The notes below the pieces were generated by a model that did no database searches, was not told the origin of the DNA, and saw only the letters and a program-made list of their open reading frames with translations. The translations under genes and the position numbers were made by a program. Shown here piece by piece: positions 1 to 6,554 of a stretch of DNA of 13,961 nucleotides; the stretch's first letter is position 1, and each line of letters begins with the position of its first letter. Source of the DNA: Bacteriovoracaceae bacterium (lineage in GTDB: Bacteria; Bdellovibrionota; Bacteriovoracia; Bacteriovoracales; Bacteriovoracaceae); the NCBI GenBank assembly GCA_007116425.1, contig SKIL01000374.1, positions 1-13,961 of the forward strand, read 5' to 3'.

Positions 1-2
1 AT

Positions 3-506
3 TTTATAAAATCAAACCAATCTCAGGTGAGGGCCATTAAAGGAAATCACGAACTCAAGTTTATAGAATATTGTGAAGAGTCAGAAAATACCGTCATAAA
101 AACAAATTTCGAGAACGTAAAAAAACAGCTTGGAAAACAACTAAAAGAATGGATTGAATATATAAAATCATGGCCTCTATATATTGAAAGCGATGATTAC
201 ATCGTTGTTCATGCTGGTTTTCCCCCTAACACTCCCTTAAAAAAAGTTCATCCTAATATACTCACAAACATCAGAACGTGGGATGGACCTGGTAAAAACC
301 TCAATAACCCAGAAGATCCTCCATGGCATCATCTATATAATGAAAAGAAGCTTGTCATATATGGACACTGGGCCGTTCAGGGATTGCACATAACAAAAAA
401 CACTATCGGTCTAGATAGTGGATGTGTATACGGAGGTAAGCTAAGCTGTTTTATTCTTCCAAGACATGAAATTCATCAAGTTCAGGCGATCAAAAGTTAT
501 GCCTAA
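3..506 (+). CDS. Calcineurin-type metallophosphatase, 5'-truncated by window edge
   Basis: C-terminal part of a bacterial Ser/Thr protein phosphatase or symmetrical diadenosine-tetraphosphatase-like enzyme, a cytoplasmic dimetal hydrolase. Visible motifs in order are GNHE (nt 42-53), VVHAG (about nt 204-218) and YGHW (nt 360-371), followed by a GLDSGCVYGGKLS stretch, the usual end of this fold. The metal-binding GD-x-x-D-R-G block that should precede GNHE is missing because the frame is open to the left edge; codons in frame from nt 3 contain no stop. The GTG at nt 27 is therefore an internal valine, since it sits immediately before GNHE and would remove half of the active site. Substrate (phosphoprotein or Ap4A) cannot be decided. 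It converges on the histidine kinase gene with only 19 bp between the stops and no clear terminator hairpin. Confidence 0.85.
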   Translation, partial: FIKSNQSQVRAIKGNHELKFIEYCEESENTVIKTNFENVKKQLGKQLKEWIEYIKSWPLYIESDDYIVVHAGFPPNTPLKKVHPNILTNIRTWDGPGKNLNNPEDPPWHHLYNEKKLVIYGHWAVQGLHITKNTIGLDSGCVYGGKLSCFILPRHEIHQVQAIKSYA

Positions 507-525
507 TTATCAAATATAACAAACA

Positions 526-1974
526 TTAAGAATGACTTAAAATACTTTTTACTTGAATCACAAATTTATTACGGCCAAATGGCTTAGAGATATAGCCCTG
601 TACTAAAGAGATAATTTTCTCATGCTCACTTTCTAAGTATTGAGATTGTATACCACCCGTTATGACTAAAATTGGAAGATTCTTGTGGTTTTCGGACCCT
701 CGAATTTTTTGTATCAGTTTTTCACCATTTAAATTAGGCATTTGCAAATCAGTAATAAGCAAATCGATATCTTTCATTTCCCCTATAACCTGAAGTGCCT
801 GCTCCCCATCATAAACTGAAACGACCTGAGCTCCACAGCTACTTAAGATATCTAGTAATATCTCATTGTAGCTCAAATCATCTTCAGCTAACAAAATTTT
901 CCGTCCTAACAACTCATTACCTTGGTAATCCTTATTACTCTCAACTCTATTATCAGAGGTGGAGGTGGAATCTGAAGCTGTCACTTCCGTCGAGGCCGGT
1001 AAGATCAAATTAAAAGTCGTTCCTTTTCTTGAACGAGAAGTAAAATCTATACTTCCATTCATTTTATTAACTAAATTGCGAGTAATGCTAAGACCCAGCC
1101 CAACCCCTTTATTAACATCTTTAGTTGTAAAAAATGAATCAAAAACTTGATCAAAGTTTTTAGTTTTAATCCCAACGCCATAATCTTTAACAAAAATATG
1201 AATTTTCTCATTATGAGTTTCAGTCACAACATTTATGAAGTAATCAAGAAAAGAGTCATCAAGGGCCTTCTTTTCAAGTATCGCGTCCTTGGCATTAGAA
1301 AAAAGATTGAGAAAAACTTGTTGTAAAGATCCACTATCACCAAGGACATAAGGATTGTCAGCATTCAACTGAAGTTTAAAATCAATTCCTTCATTTGCAT
1401 AAACACTCTCGAGCATTCCCACAATTTTTTCTATCACCTCATGAATATTTAAAGAGTACAAATCTAAATTATTCTCAAAACTTGACCGAGCAACTGACTT
1501 TAACCCGTTTACAATCTTTGAAATGCCCACAATTGCTTCAAGCGAAGTATCAACTCTTTTAAATAATTTCTCCTTATCAAGATCAGTCTTTTCAAGACCA
1601 ATCTTAAGCATCTCGAGATTTCCCTGAATAATGCCTAAAGGGTTATTAATCTCATGACCAACTCCTGCTGACAAAACACCGAGTGAGGCCATTTTAGAGT
1701 TTATGATCGCCTTTTTTTGCTCGCGTTTAATAATCCTTGTTGCCAAATATAGGCCACGAATAACAAAGGCAATGAATGCAAACAGGAGTGGAAATGAAAT
1801 AAATGAGAAAAGATAGATATTCTGAGAGCTGACAACAAACCATAGTGATTCACGATTCATTGGTATCGAGAGCTGATAGAGATCTAGGAATGCAAAAACT
1901 ATCGGAAATAACAACCCGACAAAAAGACCGAGTAAACAAAATATAAAATATTGTTTAAAAAATGTTTTCAACAT
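526..1974 (-). CDS. Membrane hybrid histidine kinase with C-terminal receiver
   Basis: Sensor kinase of 482 aa. Two transmembrane segments (about residues 8-31 and 52-78) enclose only about 20 residues, so there is no sizeable periplasmic sensor domain. A HisKA dimerisation helix carries the phospho-accepting His107 in GHEINNPL. The HATPase domain shows the N box at 223-230 (NLFSNAKD), the G1 box around 264-268 (DYGVG), the F box near 281-283 and the G2 box GVGLGL at 290-295. After a Ser/Thr-rich linker (about 327-347), a receiver domain spans about 358-480 with acidic residues 364-366, phospho-acceptor Asp409, Thr439 and Lys464. There is no DNA-binding or other output domain. The ATG follows directly after the TAG stop of the porin-like gene, so translation is probably coupled. 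It is the last gene of the minus-strand unit. The receiver could pass phosphate onward or act as a phosphate sink. The ligand is unknown. Confidence 0.93.
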   Translation of the reverse strand: MLKTFFKQYFIFCLLGLFVGLLFPIVFAFLDLYQLSIPMNRESLWFVVSSQNIYLFSFISFPLLFAFIAFVIRGLYLATRIIKREQKKAIINSKMASLGVLSAGVGHEINNPLGIIQGNLEMLKIGLEKTDLDKEKLFKRVDTSLEAIVGISKIVNGLKSVARSSFENNLDLYSLNIHEVIEKIVGMLESVYANEGIDFKLQLNADNPYVLGDSGSLQQVFLNLFSNAKDAILEKKALDDSFLDYFINVVTETHNEKIHIFVKDYGVGIKTKNFDQVFDSFFTTKDVNKGVGLGLSITRNLVNKMNGSIDFTSRSRKGTTFNLILPASTEVTASDSTSTSDNRVESNKDYQGNELLGRKILLAEDDLSYNEILLDILSSCGAQVVSVYDGEQALQVIGEMKDIDLLITDLQMPNLNGEKLIQKIRGSENHKNLPILVITGGIQSQYLESEHEKIISLVQGYISKPFGRNKFVIQVKSILSHS

Positions 1975-3417
1975 CTAAAATCTATATCTTAAAGCAGAGT
2001 AAAATAACTGTGACTCTCTTCTCATTCTTTCATAAAAAAAGCGATCATCAATACTACTTTTGGAGATCATATCAACGAAGCCTAAATTTAAGTATAGATC
2101 AGGCATGAGACGTCGATTGTAAAAAAAATGAAATGATTGACCAACAGTGTTGTACATAGGATTAAAATTAGGAGTTCTTATAGTCCATGGAGCGATTCCA
2201 TGACTTTGGCTTAAATACTCTGCCCCCAAAGAGCTTCTTCGATTGAAACTATATTTAAGGCCGAGTAGCATTCCTTGCGCTTTACTATCCTCATTGTAAA
2301 TGAAGTTTCCAATATCTATAATATGGCCAACTGGCAATGGGGCTCCGGACAAGGTATCCGTATGACTCTCAGTTACAACAGCTTGAATTCCACCACCGGC
2401 ACTGACCCGTGAGTATTTGAGAGTCGTGTAAAAATCAAATTTTGTTTGAAGAATATCACTTAATTCGAAATGGGCAGTGACTGATCTAATTCGTGTAGAT
2501 TTCTTGTCAGTACTTCCAATTTCATAAATATTTCGATCAGTCGTTTCATTACTAGCAAGCTGATCCTTAGGAAGTAAGTTTGCTCTAACCCCATCCATAG
2601 ACTTCGCTCTTCCAAAAGTTACATCATAAGCTTGCAAGATAAAAAGCCAATCACTCCAATTCTGATTATTTGAAAACTCAAAGTTTAAAATAAATGAGTT
2701 GCCAGCTTTTAATTTCAAGCCAGCAAAAGGGGCTTCACGACCGGCTACTGAAGATTGGGGAACACCGGTAGAATTAAAAAAAGGTGTATATATAAAACGC
2801 ATCATTGCACGGAAATCAAGATTAAAAACCTTCGAAAGGTTAGTATTTACGGACACTCCATCTGCAGGAACGGAGTACAGCAAACCAGGATAAGTCCCCA
2901 TTCTAGACTGTCCAGTTGAATGATGAAGTGGAGGGCCGTACATTGTGGGGAGCCTTCCAAGAGAAAGAGAGAAATTTTGTTGCTTAGAAAAAATGTCAAG
3001 GAAGGCCTTTTCGACCAAAAGTTGTGGCCCCTTAACTGTATCAGTTGCATTCAAAGTACTCACTTTAGGTGCTTGAAAAGTATTATTCCAAACATAAGTA
3101 GAGGACAAAGTAGAGTAGAATTTCACACGTTTTGAATCGGTTTTATTTAAATTTAATCTAAACTCAGATAAACCTAAATGAAATTGATCCTTCGTTAAGT
3201 TTGACCCTGTCTTTGGATTGAAGTCAATATACTGAAATACAGTATTAAATTCACCTGATAAACAAATCGGTGATTTTTGATAAGTGTGAATTTGTAAATC
3301 TAAAAGCTCATTTTCAAGCTCATCAATGCGCTCGGTAATCCTTTTCTCAAAATCACTACCGAATAGTGCAAAAGACAAAAAAAGTAAAAACACCACACCT
3401 AAATAATTCAAAGTCAC
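1975..3417 (-). CDS. Outer-membrane porin-like beta-barrel protein (resembles DUF3373)
   Basis: Predicted outer-membrane channel of 480 aa. From the GTG start, residues 1-21 form a signal peptide ending near FGS. They are followed by a short charged heptad-like segment (EKRITERIDELENELLDL) typical of porins with an N-terminal periplasmic coiled coil. The rest is rich in alternating polar and hydrophobic strands and ends in SALRYRF, a C-terminal phenylalanine beta-signal recognised by the BAM complex. A GRLPTMYGPP segment followed by GTYPGLLYS resembles DUF3373 proteins; this is my recollection of the family, not a search. I prefer GTG at 3417-3415 over the TTG at 3432 because GGAGAG lies 7 nt upstream of the GTG, while the TTG has no ribosome binding site. 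The gene starts 4 nt after the small secreted protein gene and ends exactly where the kinase begins. Substrate unknown. Confidence 0.8.
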   Translation of the reverse strand: MTLNYLGVVFLLFLSFALFGSDFEKRITERIDELENELLDLQIHTYQKSPICLSGEFNTVFQYIDFNPKTGSNLTKDQFHLGLSEFRLNLNKTDSKRVKFYSTLSSTYVWNNTFQAPKVSTLNATDTVKGPQLLVEKAFLDIFSKQQNFSLSLGRLPTMYGPPLHHSTGQSRMGTYPGLLYSVPADGVSVNTNLSKVFNLDFRAMMRFIYTPFFNSTGVPQSSVAGREAPFAGLKLKAGNSFILNFEFSNNQNWSDWLFILQAYDVTFGRAKSMDGVRANLLPKDQLASNETTDRNIYEIGSTDKKSTRIRSVTAHFELSDILQTKFDFYTTLKYSRVSAGGGIQAVVTESHTDTLSGAPLPVGHIIDIGNFIYNEDSKAQGMLLGLKYSFNRRSSLGAEYLSQSHGIAPWTIRTPNFNPMYNTVGQSFHFFYNRRLMPDLYLNLGFVDMISKSSIDDRFFYERMRRESQLFYSALRYRF

Positions 3418-3421
3418 AATA

Positions 3422-3745
3422 TCACTCTCCAATCAAAATAGAGGAATCAGTCTTTACAAACTCGTAGTATTCCTTTAGAGCATGTTGACACGAATAACGA
3501 TCAGAACACTCTGACCATAAAAGCATCAGAGAGCTATTACATTCGAGTGTACTACTTCGCCCCTCCCTGACAAATCCAAACATAATTTTTTTCAAAAGAA
3601 GTTGATTCTGATTTTCACAAAGATTTTCTAAGCGAGATAAAAACTGCATGCTGTGAGATCCTGAAATAGATAGTGGAGAATAAAAAAACACCACGAATAC
3701 AGTAGAGAAAATAATCTTCTTTTTTAAAAGAACTAAAAAACTCAT
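3422..3745 (-). CDS. Small secreted cysteine-containing protein, unknown function
   Basis: Protein of 107 aa that I do not recognise. Residues 1-29 look like a Sec signal peptide: basic KKK at 8-10, a hydrophobic core at about 11-22, and small residues near SISGS. The mature part of about 78 residues holds four cysteines (43, 69, 80, 86), which could form two disulphides in the periplasm. It lies 27 nt downstream of the receiver gene and 4 nt upstream of the porin-like gene, and its last codons carry the porin ribosome binding site, so the two are probably translated together. ATG at 3745-3743 is the only start that keeps the signal peptide; the Shine-Dalgarno before it is weak. A periplasmic partner of the porin or an accessory of the sensor is possible but only inferred from position. 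Confidence 0.65.
   Translation of the reverse strand: MSFLVLLKKKIIFSTVFVVFFYSPLSISGSHSMQFLSRLENLCENQNQLLLKKIMFGFVREGRSSTLECNSSLMLLWSECSDRYSCQHALKEYYEFVKTDSSILIGE
3425..3430 (-). promoter_or_regulatory. Ribosome binding site fixing the porin-like gene start
   Basis: On the minus strand this reads GGAGAG, 7 nt before GTG at 3417. It lies inside the last codons of the upstream 107-aa gene, and its final G is shared with no stop codon base. It supports the GTG rather than the upstream TTG at 3432 and implies translational coupling. Confidence 0.6.
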
Positions 3746-3772
3746 AAACTATAACTCATCATAAAATGAAAA

Positions 3773-4144
3773 TCAGATCAGATTCATGGCCAATAATCTT
3801 TCCTTTAAGGCCTCGACACCAAACGGTTTGACTAAAAAACCCTGAACTGTTCCGGCCAAGCTCAAGGCCCTTTCCTTATCAATCGAACCACTCACTACAA
3901 TAACGGGAGTTGCATAATTAAGATTATCCTTACGACTACGCATCGCCGACACAATCCCATCACCCTTTGTCCCTTTATCTAAGTTAAGATCTAGCAAAAT
4001 AAATTTAAATTCTTGATTGCGAAGCTTGAAATTGGCATCAGATGGTTTACTTACAACAAAAGGCTTGAGCTCAAGCTCCTCTAAGGCATCAGCAAGAAAA
4101 TTAGCAAATTCGACACTATCTTCAATAACGAGAACAGACCTCAT
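3773..4144 (-). CDS. Stand-alone CheY-like receiver protein
   Basis: Single-domain response regulator of 123 aa with no output domain. The receiver set is complete: acidic pair Glu8-Asp9, phospho-acceptor Asp52 in ILLDLNL, the Thr/Ser switch residue at Ser85 (VVSGS), and Lys106 in LVKPFG. It is the first gene of the minus-strand unit that ends with the hybrid kinase, so it is a natural phosphotransfer partner of that kinase. The C-terminal part (VQGFLVKPFG) resembles the same region of the kinase's own receiver (VQGYISKPFG). The ATG is preceded by GGAG at good spacing (plus-strand 4150-4153). Its output is probably protein-protein interaction, since there is no DNA-binding domain. The target is not visible. 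Confidence 0.9.
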   Translation of the reverse strand: MRSVLVIEDSVEFANFLADALEELELKPFVVSKPSDANFKLRNQEFKFILLDLNLDKGTKGDGIVSAMRSRKDNLNYATPVIVVSGSIDKERALSLAGTVQGFLVKPFGVEALKERLLAMNLI

Positions 4145-4167
4145 AAAAACTCCATTTTACATAAATA

Positions 4168-4197
4168 AGAATAGTTCATAAGAAAAACTTATGTCAA
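4168..4197 (-). promoter_or_regulatory. Sigma70-like promoter for the receiver/porin/kinase unit
   Basis: On the minus strand a perfect -35 TTGACA (plus 4192-4197) is followed after 18 nt by TATTCT (plus 4168-4173), a 4/6 match to the -10. The predicted transcript would start near 4161, leaving a leader of about 17 nt that contains the GGAG ribosome binding site of the receiver gene. Confidence 0.5.
4177..4193. repeat. 17-bp inverted repeat in the minus-strand promoter spacer
   Basis: CATAAG, five A residues, then CTTATG: a perfect 6-bp inverted repeat centred in the spacer of the minus-strand promoter and touching its -35. The position suits a regulator binding site for the porin/kinase unit. 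It is too weak and too far upstream of any stop codon to be a terminator. Confidence 0.4.
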
Positions 4198-4252
4198 ACA
4201 AGCAACACAAGATACGCAAACGAGAAAATCAACAATTATTAGCAAAGAGTAG

Positions 4253-4281
4253 TTGGAAATAAGTATTAAAACCGCTATATT
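4253..4281 (+). promoter_or_regulatory. Sigma70-like promoter for the ole operon
   Basis: TTGGAA (4253-4258, 4/6 match to -35), a 17-nt spacer, then TATATT (4276-4281, 5/6 match to -10). Transcription would start near 4288, giving a leader of about 38 nt before the regulator ATG. The -10 is the left edge of a long near-palindrome. A second AT-rich -10-like string at 4304-4311 would give an almost leaderless message and is less likely. Confidence 0.45.
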
Positions 4282-4315
4282 CTATATATTTCAAATTTGA
4301 GATATATAAAATATA
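4276..4315. promoter_or_regulatory. Near-palindromic candidate operator before the regulator gene
   Basis: A 40-bp inverted repeat centred between 4295 and 4296. The core TCAAATTTGA (4291-4300) is perfect, and 18 of 20 base pairs match over the full length; the mismatches are 4290/4301 and 4282/4309. The outer arms are only A and T, so the core carries most of the information. It starts at the -10 and covers the predicted transcription start, the classic place for a repressor site. The adjacent MarR/GbsR-like gene is the obvious candidate to bind it and repress itself and the ole genes. Confidence 0.5.
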
Positions 4316-4325
4316 CGGGCAGCGA

Positions 4326-4997
4326 ATGCAAGAAACGACAATAAAAGACGATTTTATTTCAAAAGAAGACCTCAGTGAGCTGGTCTACTTTGAAACTTTT
4401 CTTAACCGAATGGGATTTAAACGAATTGATGGGTCTATTTATGGTTTATTACTGCTTGCGTCACGCCCCCTTACAAGTGAAGAAATCGAGTCCACTCTAG
4501 GACTATCTCAAAGTGCTGTATCACTATCGCTTAAAAACCTTGGCCACTACGGTGCTGTTGAAACTTGGGACTCGCCAGAAAATAAACGCATAAAGATTCA
4601 CTCGGCAAAAGAAGACGCCCTTTCCATTGTTGCATCAATTTTCAGAAAGCGAGAAGGTCAATACGTTGAGGAATTCAAATTGATGGCGCGCAGAATTTTA
4701 AAACGTGCTCAACAGCAAGGTAATCAACGTACTCAAAAACGCCTGCAGTCAATTATTAATACATGCGAGGCGGCCGAGGCCGTCATGAACTTTGTCATTT
4801 CACTTGGTCGACTTGAGATAAAAGAACAGTATGAAAATATTCTCAAAAAGCTTCCCGATAACCTAGAGACTCTCATCAAGCTCAAGCAAGCGGATGGGCT
4901 TGGGCAATTAGGACAAATTACTCAAATGGCAAGTGAGGGACTAGGAAATCGATTAGAAAAATTGAGACAAAATATTATGAAAACAGGTGAATCATAA
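4326..4997 (+). CDS. GbsR/MarR-like winged-helix transcriptional regulator
   Basis: Cytoplasmic regulator of 223 aa. A winged helix-turn-helix spans about residues 36-92: IDGSIYGLLLL, then PLTSEEIESTLGLSQSAVS as helix-turn-helix, and a wing near 80-91. This arrangement (IYGLLLL, then L-S/T-x-E-E-I, then S-x-x-S/A-V-S) is characteristic of the GbsR branch of the MarR superfamily. The C-terminal half (about 95-220) is helical and probably serves for dimerisation and ligand sensing; an acyl or lipid ligand is only a guess from context. It is the first gene of the eight-gene operon and ends 14 nt before the ketosynthase. A large near-palindrome lies 11 bp upstream and suggests autoregulation. The ATG has no clear Shine-Dalgarno, so the level of regulator is probably low. 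Confidence 0.85.
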   Translation: MQETTIKDDFISKEDLSELVYFETFLNRMGFKRIDGSIYGLLLLASRPLTSEEIESTLGLSQSAVSLSLKNLGHYGAVETWDSPENKRIKIHSAKEDALSIVASIFRKREGQYVEEFKLMARRILKRAQQQGNQRTQKRLQSIINTCEAAEAVMNFVISLGRLEIKEQYENILKKLPDNLETLIKLKQADGLGQLGQITQMASEGLGNRLEKLRQNIMKTGES

Positions 4998-5011
4998 AAA
5001 GGAAAAAAGCT

Positions 5012-6256
5012 ATGCAAGCAAAGCTTCCCAGAATAGTTATTACGGGCGTCGGGCTAACCGCTCCAAACGGAAATAATCTTCGCGAGTACCGTGAGGCCCT
5101 GCTCCAAGGAAAGTCAGGAATTACTCATTGTGAAATTAGACATATGGGTCAATGGCCGGCCGGAAGATGTGAATTTGAACAAACAAAATACCAATCAAAA
5201 AAAATGCGCAAAAGAGGTACTCGTGCAGGCTCATTGGCCATCTATGCCGCTAACGAATCACTTCTCGATGCAAAAATTGACTTTGCTTCATACGATCTAG
5301 AGCAAAAATCTAGAGTTGGAATTTACTTAGGTATAACAGAGCATGGTAATGTTGAAACCGAAGAAGAAATTCACCTACTCTACAACTCATATAATAAAGA
5401 CACTTCATTTTGGTCACATCATCATAACCCAAGAACAGTGGCCAATAACCCTGCCGGAGAAGTGAGTCTAAATTTAAAAATAACTGGGCCATCTTATACC
5501 CTAGGAGCTGCGTGTGCTGCGGGGAACGTCGGTGTCATACATGCACTTCAAATGCTCCAACTCGGAGAAGTCGACCTTGCCCTTGCTGGCGGAGTGAGTG
5601 AATCACCAGAGACTTTTGGTATTTTTGCGGCCTTTAAAGCACAAGGTGCGCTTGCCCAACACAATGACCCAACCAAAGCATCTAGGCCACTTGACAAAAA
5701 TCGTAACGGTATTGTCATTGCTGAAGGAGCTTGTATTTATACACTTGAAAGGCTTGAAGATGCTAAAGCAAGAGGAGCAAAAATCTATGGTGAAATCGTT
5801 GGCCACCACACCAACAGTGATGCATCAGACTTTGTTCTTCCCAATCCACAACGACAAAAAGAATGTATGCTAAAAGCGCTAGAAAAGGCCAACCTCTCTG
5901 CTTCAGAAGTAGATATCGTTAATATGCACGCGACAGGTACAACTCAAGGTGATATACAAGAGTGTCAAGCAGTTCGCGAAGTATTTGGCCCTAAAACAGC
6001 TGTCAATGCGACAAAAGGCCATATCGGTCACGCCATGGGCGCGGCGGGTGCACTAGAGCTCGCCGGCAACCTATTGAGCTTTGAGGATGATAAAATTCAC
6101 CCTTGTTTAAATATTGATGAACTGGATGAGCAATGTGAAATACCAGGGCTTGTGACAAAAACGATTGAAAACAAGGAAGTCAAAACAATATTAAACAATA
6201 GTTTTGGCATGCTAGGAATTAACTCAAGTCTCATTATAAAAAAATATGAAGAATAA
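5012..6256 (+). CDS. FabF-like beta-ketoacyl-ACP synthase
   Basis: Condensing enzyme of 414 aa, the usual length for a KAS-II/FabF-type protein. It would extend an ACP-bound acyl chain by two carbons through decarboxylative condensation with malonyl-ACP. The catalytic set is intact: Cys168 in GAACAAGN, His306 in MHATGTTQGD, and Lys335 plus His340 in TKGHIGH, followed by the glycine-rich MGAAGALE. It is therefore an active ketosynthase and not a chain-length factor, which would lack the cysteine. The motif wording differs from housekeeping FabF (usually a TACASG-type nucleophile elbow and SMTGH), so this looks like a specialised paralogue. AAAGGA (4998-5003) precedes the ATG. The ACP gene follows after 32 nt. 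No ketoreductase, dehydratase or enoyl reductase is present in the window, so full chain processing would need enzymes from the general fatty acid pathway. Confidence 0.9.
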   Translation: MQAKLPRIVITGVGLTAPNGNNLREYREALLQGKSGITHCEIRHMGQWPAGRCEFEQTKYQSKKMRKRGTRAGSLAIYAANESLLDAKIDFASYDLEQKSRVGIYLGITEHGNVETEEEIHLLYNSYNKDTSFWSHHHNPRTVANNPAGEVSLNLKITGPSYTLGAACAAGNVGVIHALQMLQLGEVDLALAGGVSESPETFGIFAAFKAQGALAQHNDPTKASRPLDKNRNGIVIAEGACIYTLERLEDAKARGAKIYGEIVGHHTNSDASDFVLPNPQRQKECMLKALEKANLSASEVDIVNMHATGTTQGDIQECQAVREVFGPKTAVNATKGHIGHAMGAAGALELAGNLLSFEDDKIHPCLNIDELDEQCEIPGLVTKTIENKEVKTILNNSFGMLGINSSLIIKKYEE

Positions 6257-6288
6257 AATATAAAGATTACTTAAAAAGGAGAATCTAA

Positions 6289-6534
6289 ATGGATAAGCAA
6301 GAAGTAAGACAAGTTGTATTAGACATTATTGCAGATGTGGCCTTAGATGAAGATGTGTCGAATCTAAAAGATGACGTCGCACTAAGAGATCAACTAGATT
6401 TGGACTCAATGGACTTCTTAGATATCGTTATGGAGCTTAAGAAAAGACATCAAATCGAAGTTCCACAAGAAGACTATCCACAACTTGCTAGCATGCAAAG
6501 CTGTGTAGAGTACCTTCGGCCAAAATTTCAATAA
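6289..6534 (+). CDS. Acyl carrier protein
   Basis: Protein of 81 aa with the typical acidic helical ACP fold. The phosphopantetheine attachment serine is Ser40 in the DLDSMD motif at the start of helix 2. It carries acyl intermediates as thioesters for the neighbouring ketosynthase. A strong AAAGGAG (6275-6281) precedes the ATG, the best ribosome binding site in the operon, fitting the need for abundant carrier. It lies between the ketosynthase and the FAD oxidoreductase, so it is probably dedicated to this pathway rather than the housekeeping AcpP. No phosphopantetheinyl transferase is encoded in the window. Confidence 0.93.
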   Translation: MDKQEVRQVVLDIIADVALDEDVSNLKDDVALRDQLDLDSMDFLDIVMELKKRHQIEVPQEDYPQLASMQSCVEYLRPKFQ

Positions 6535-6554
6535 AAAGCAGGCCTGAGATTACC

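Noticed and set aside
507..525. Terminator between the convergent phosphatase and kinase genes
   Set aside because: Only 19 bp with no stem-loop that I can draw.
3418..3432. TTG at 3432 as the start of the porin-like gene
   Set aside because: No ribosome binding site precedes it, whereas GTG at 3417 has GGAGAG at 7 nt and gives a cleaner signal peptide. The TTG also overlaps the upstream gene.
4177..4193. Rho-independent terminator from CATAAG-A5-CTTATG
   Set aside because: The stem is short and AT-rich, lacks a T run, and sits in a promoter spacer instead of after a gene.
5012..6256. Chain-length factor of a type II polyketide system
   Set aside because: Cysteine 168 and both histidines are present and there is no partner ketosynthase.
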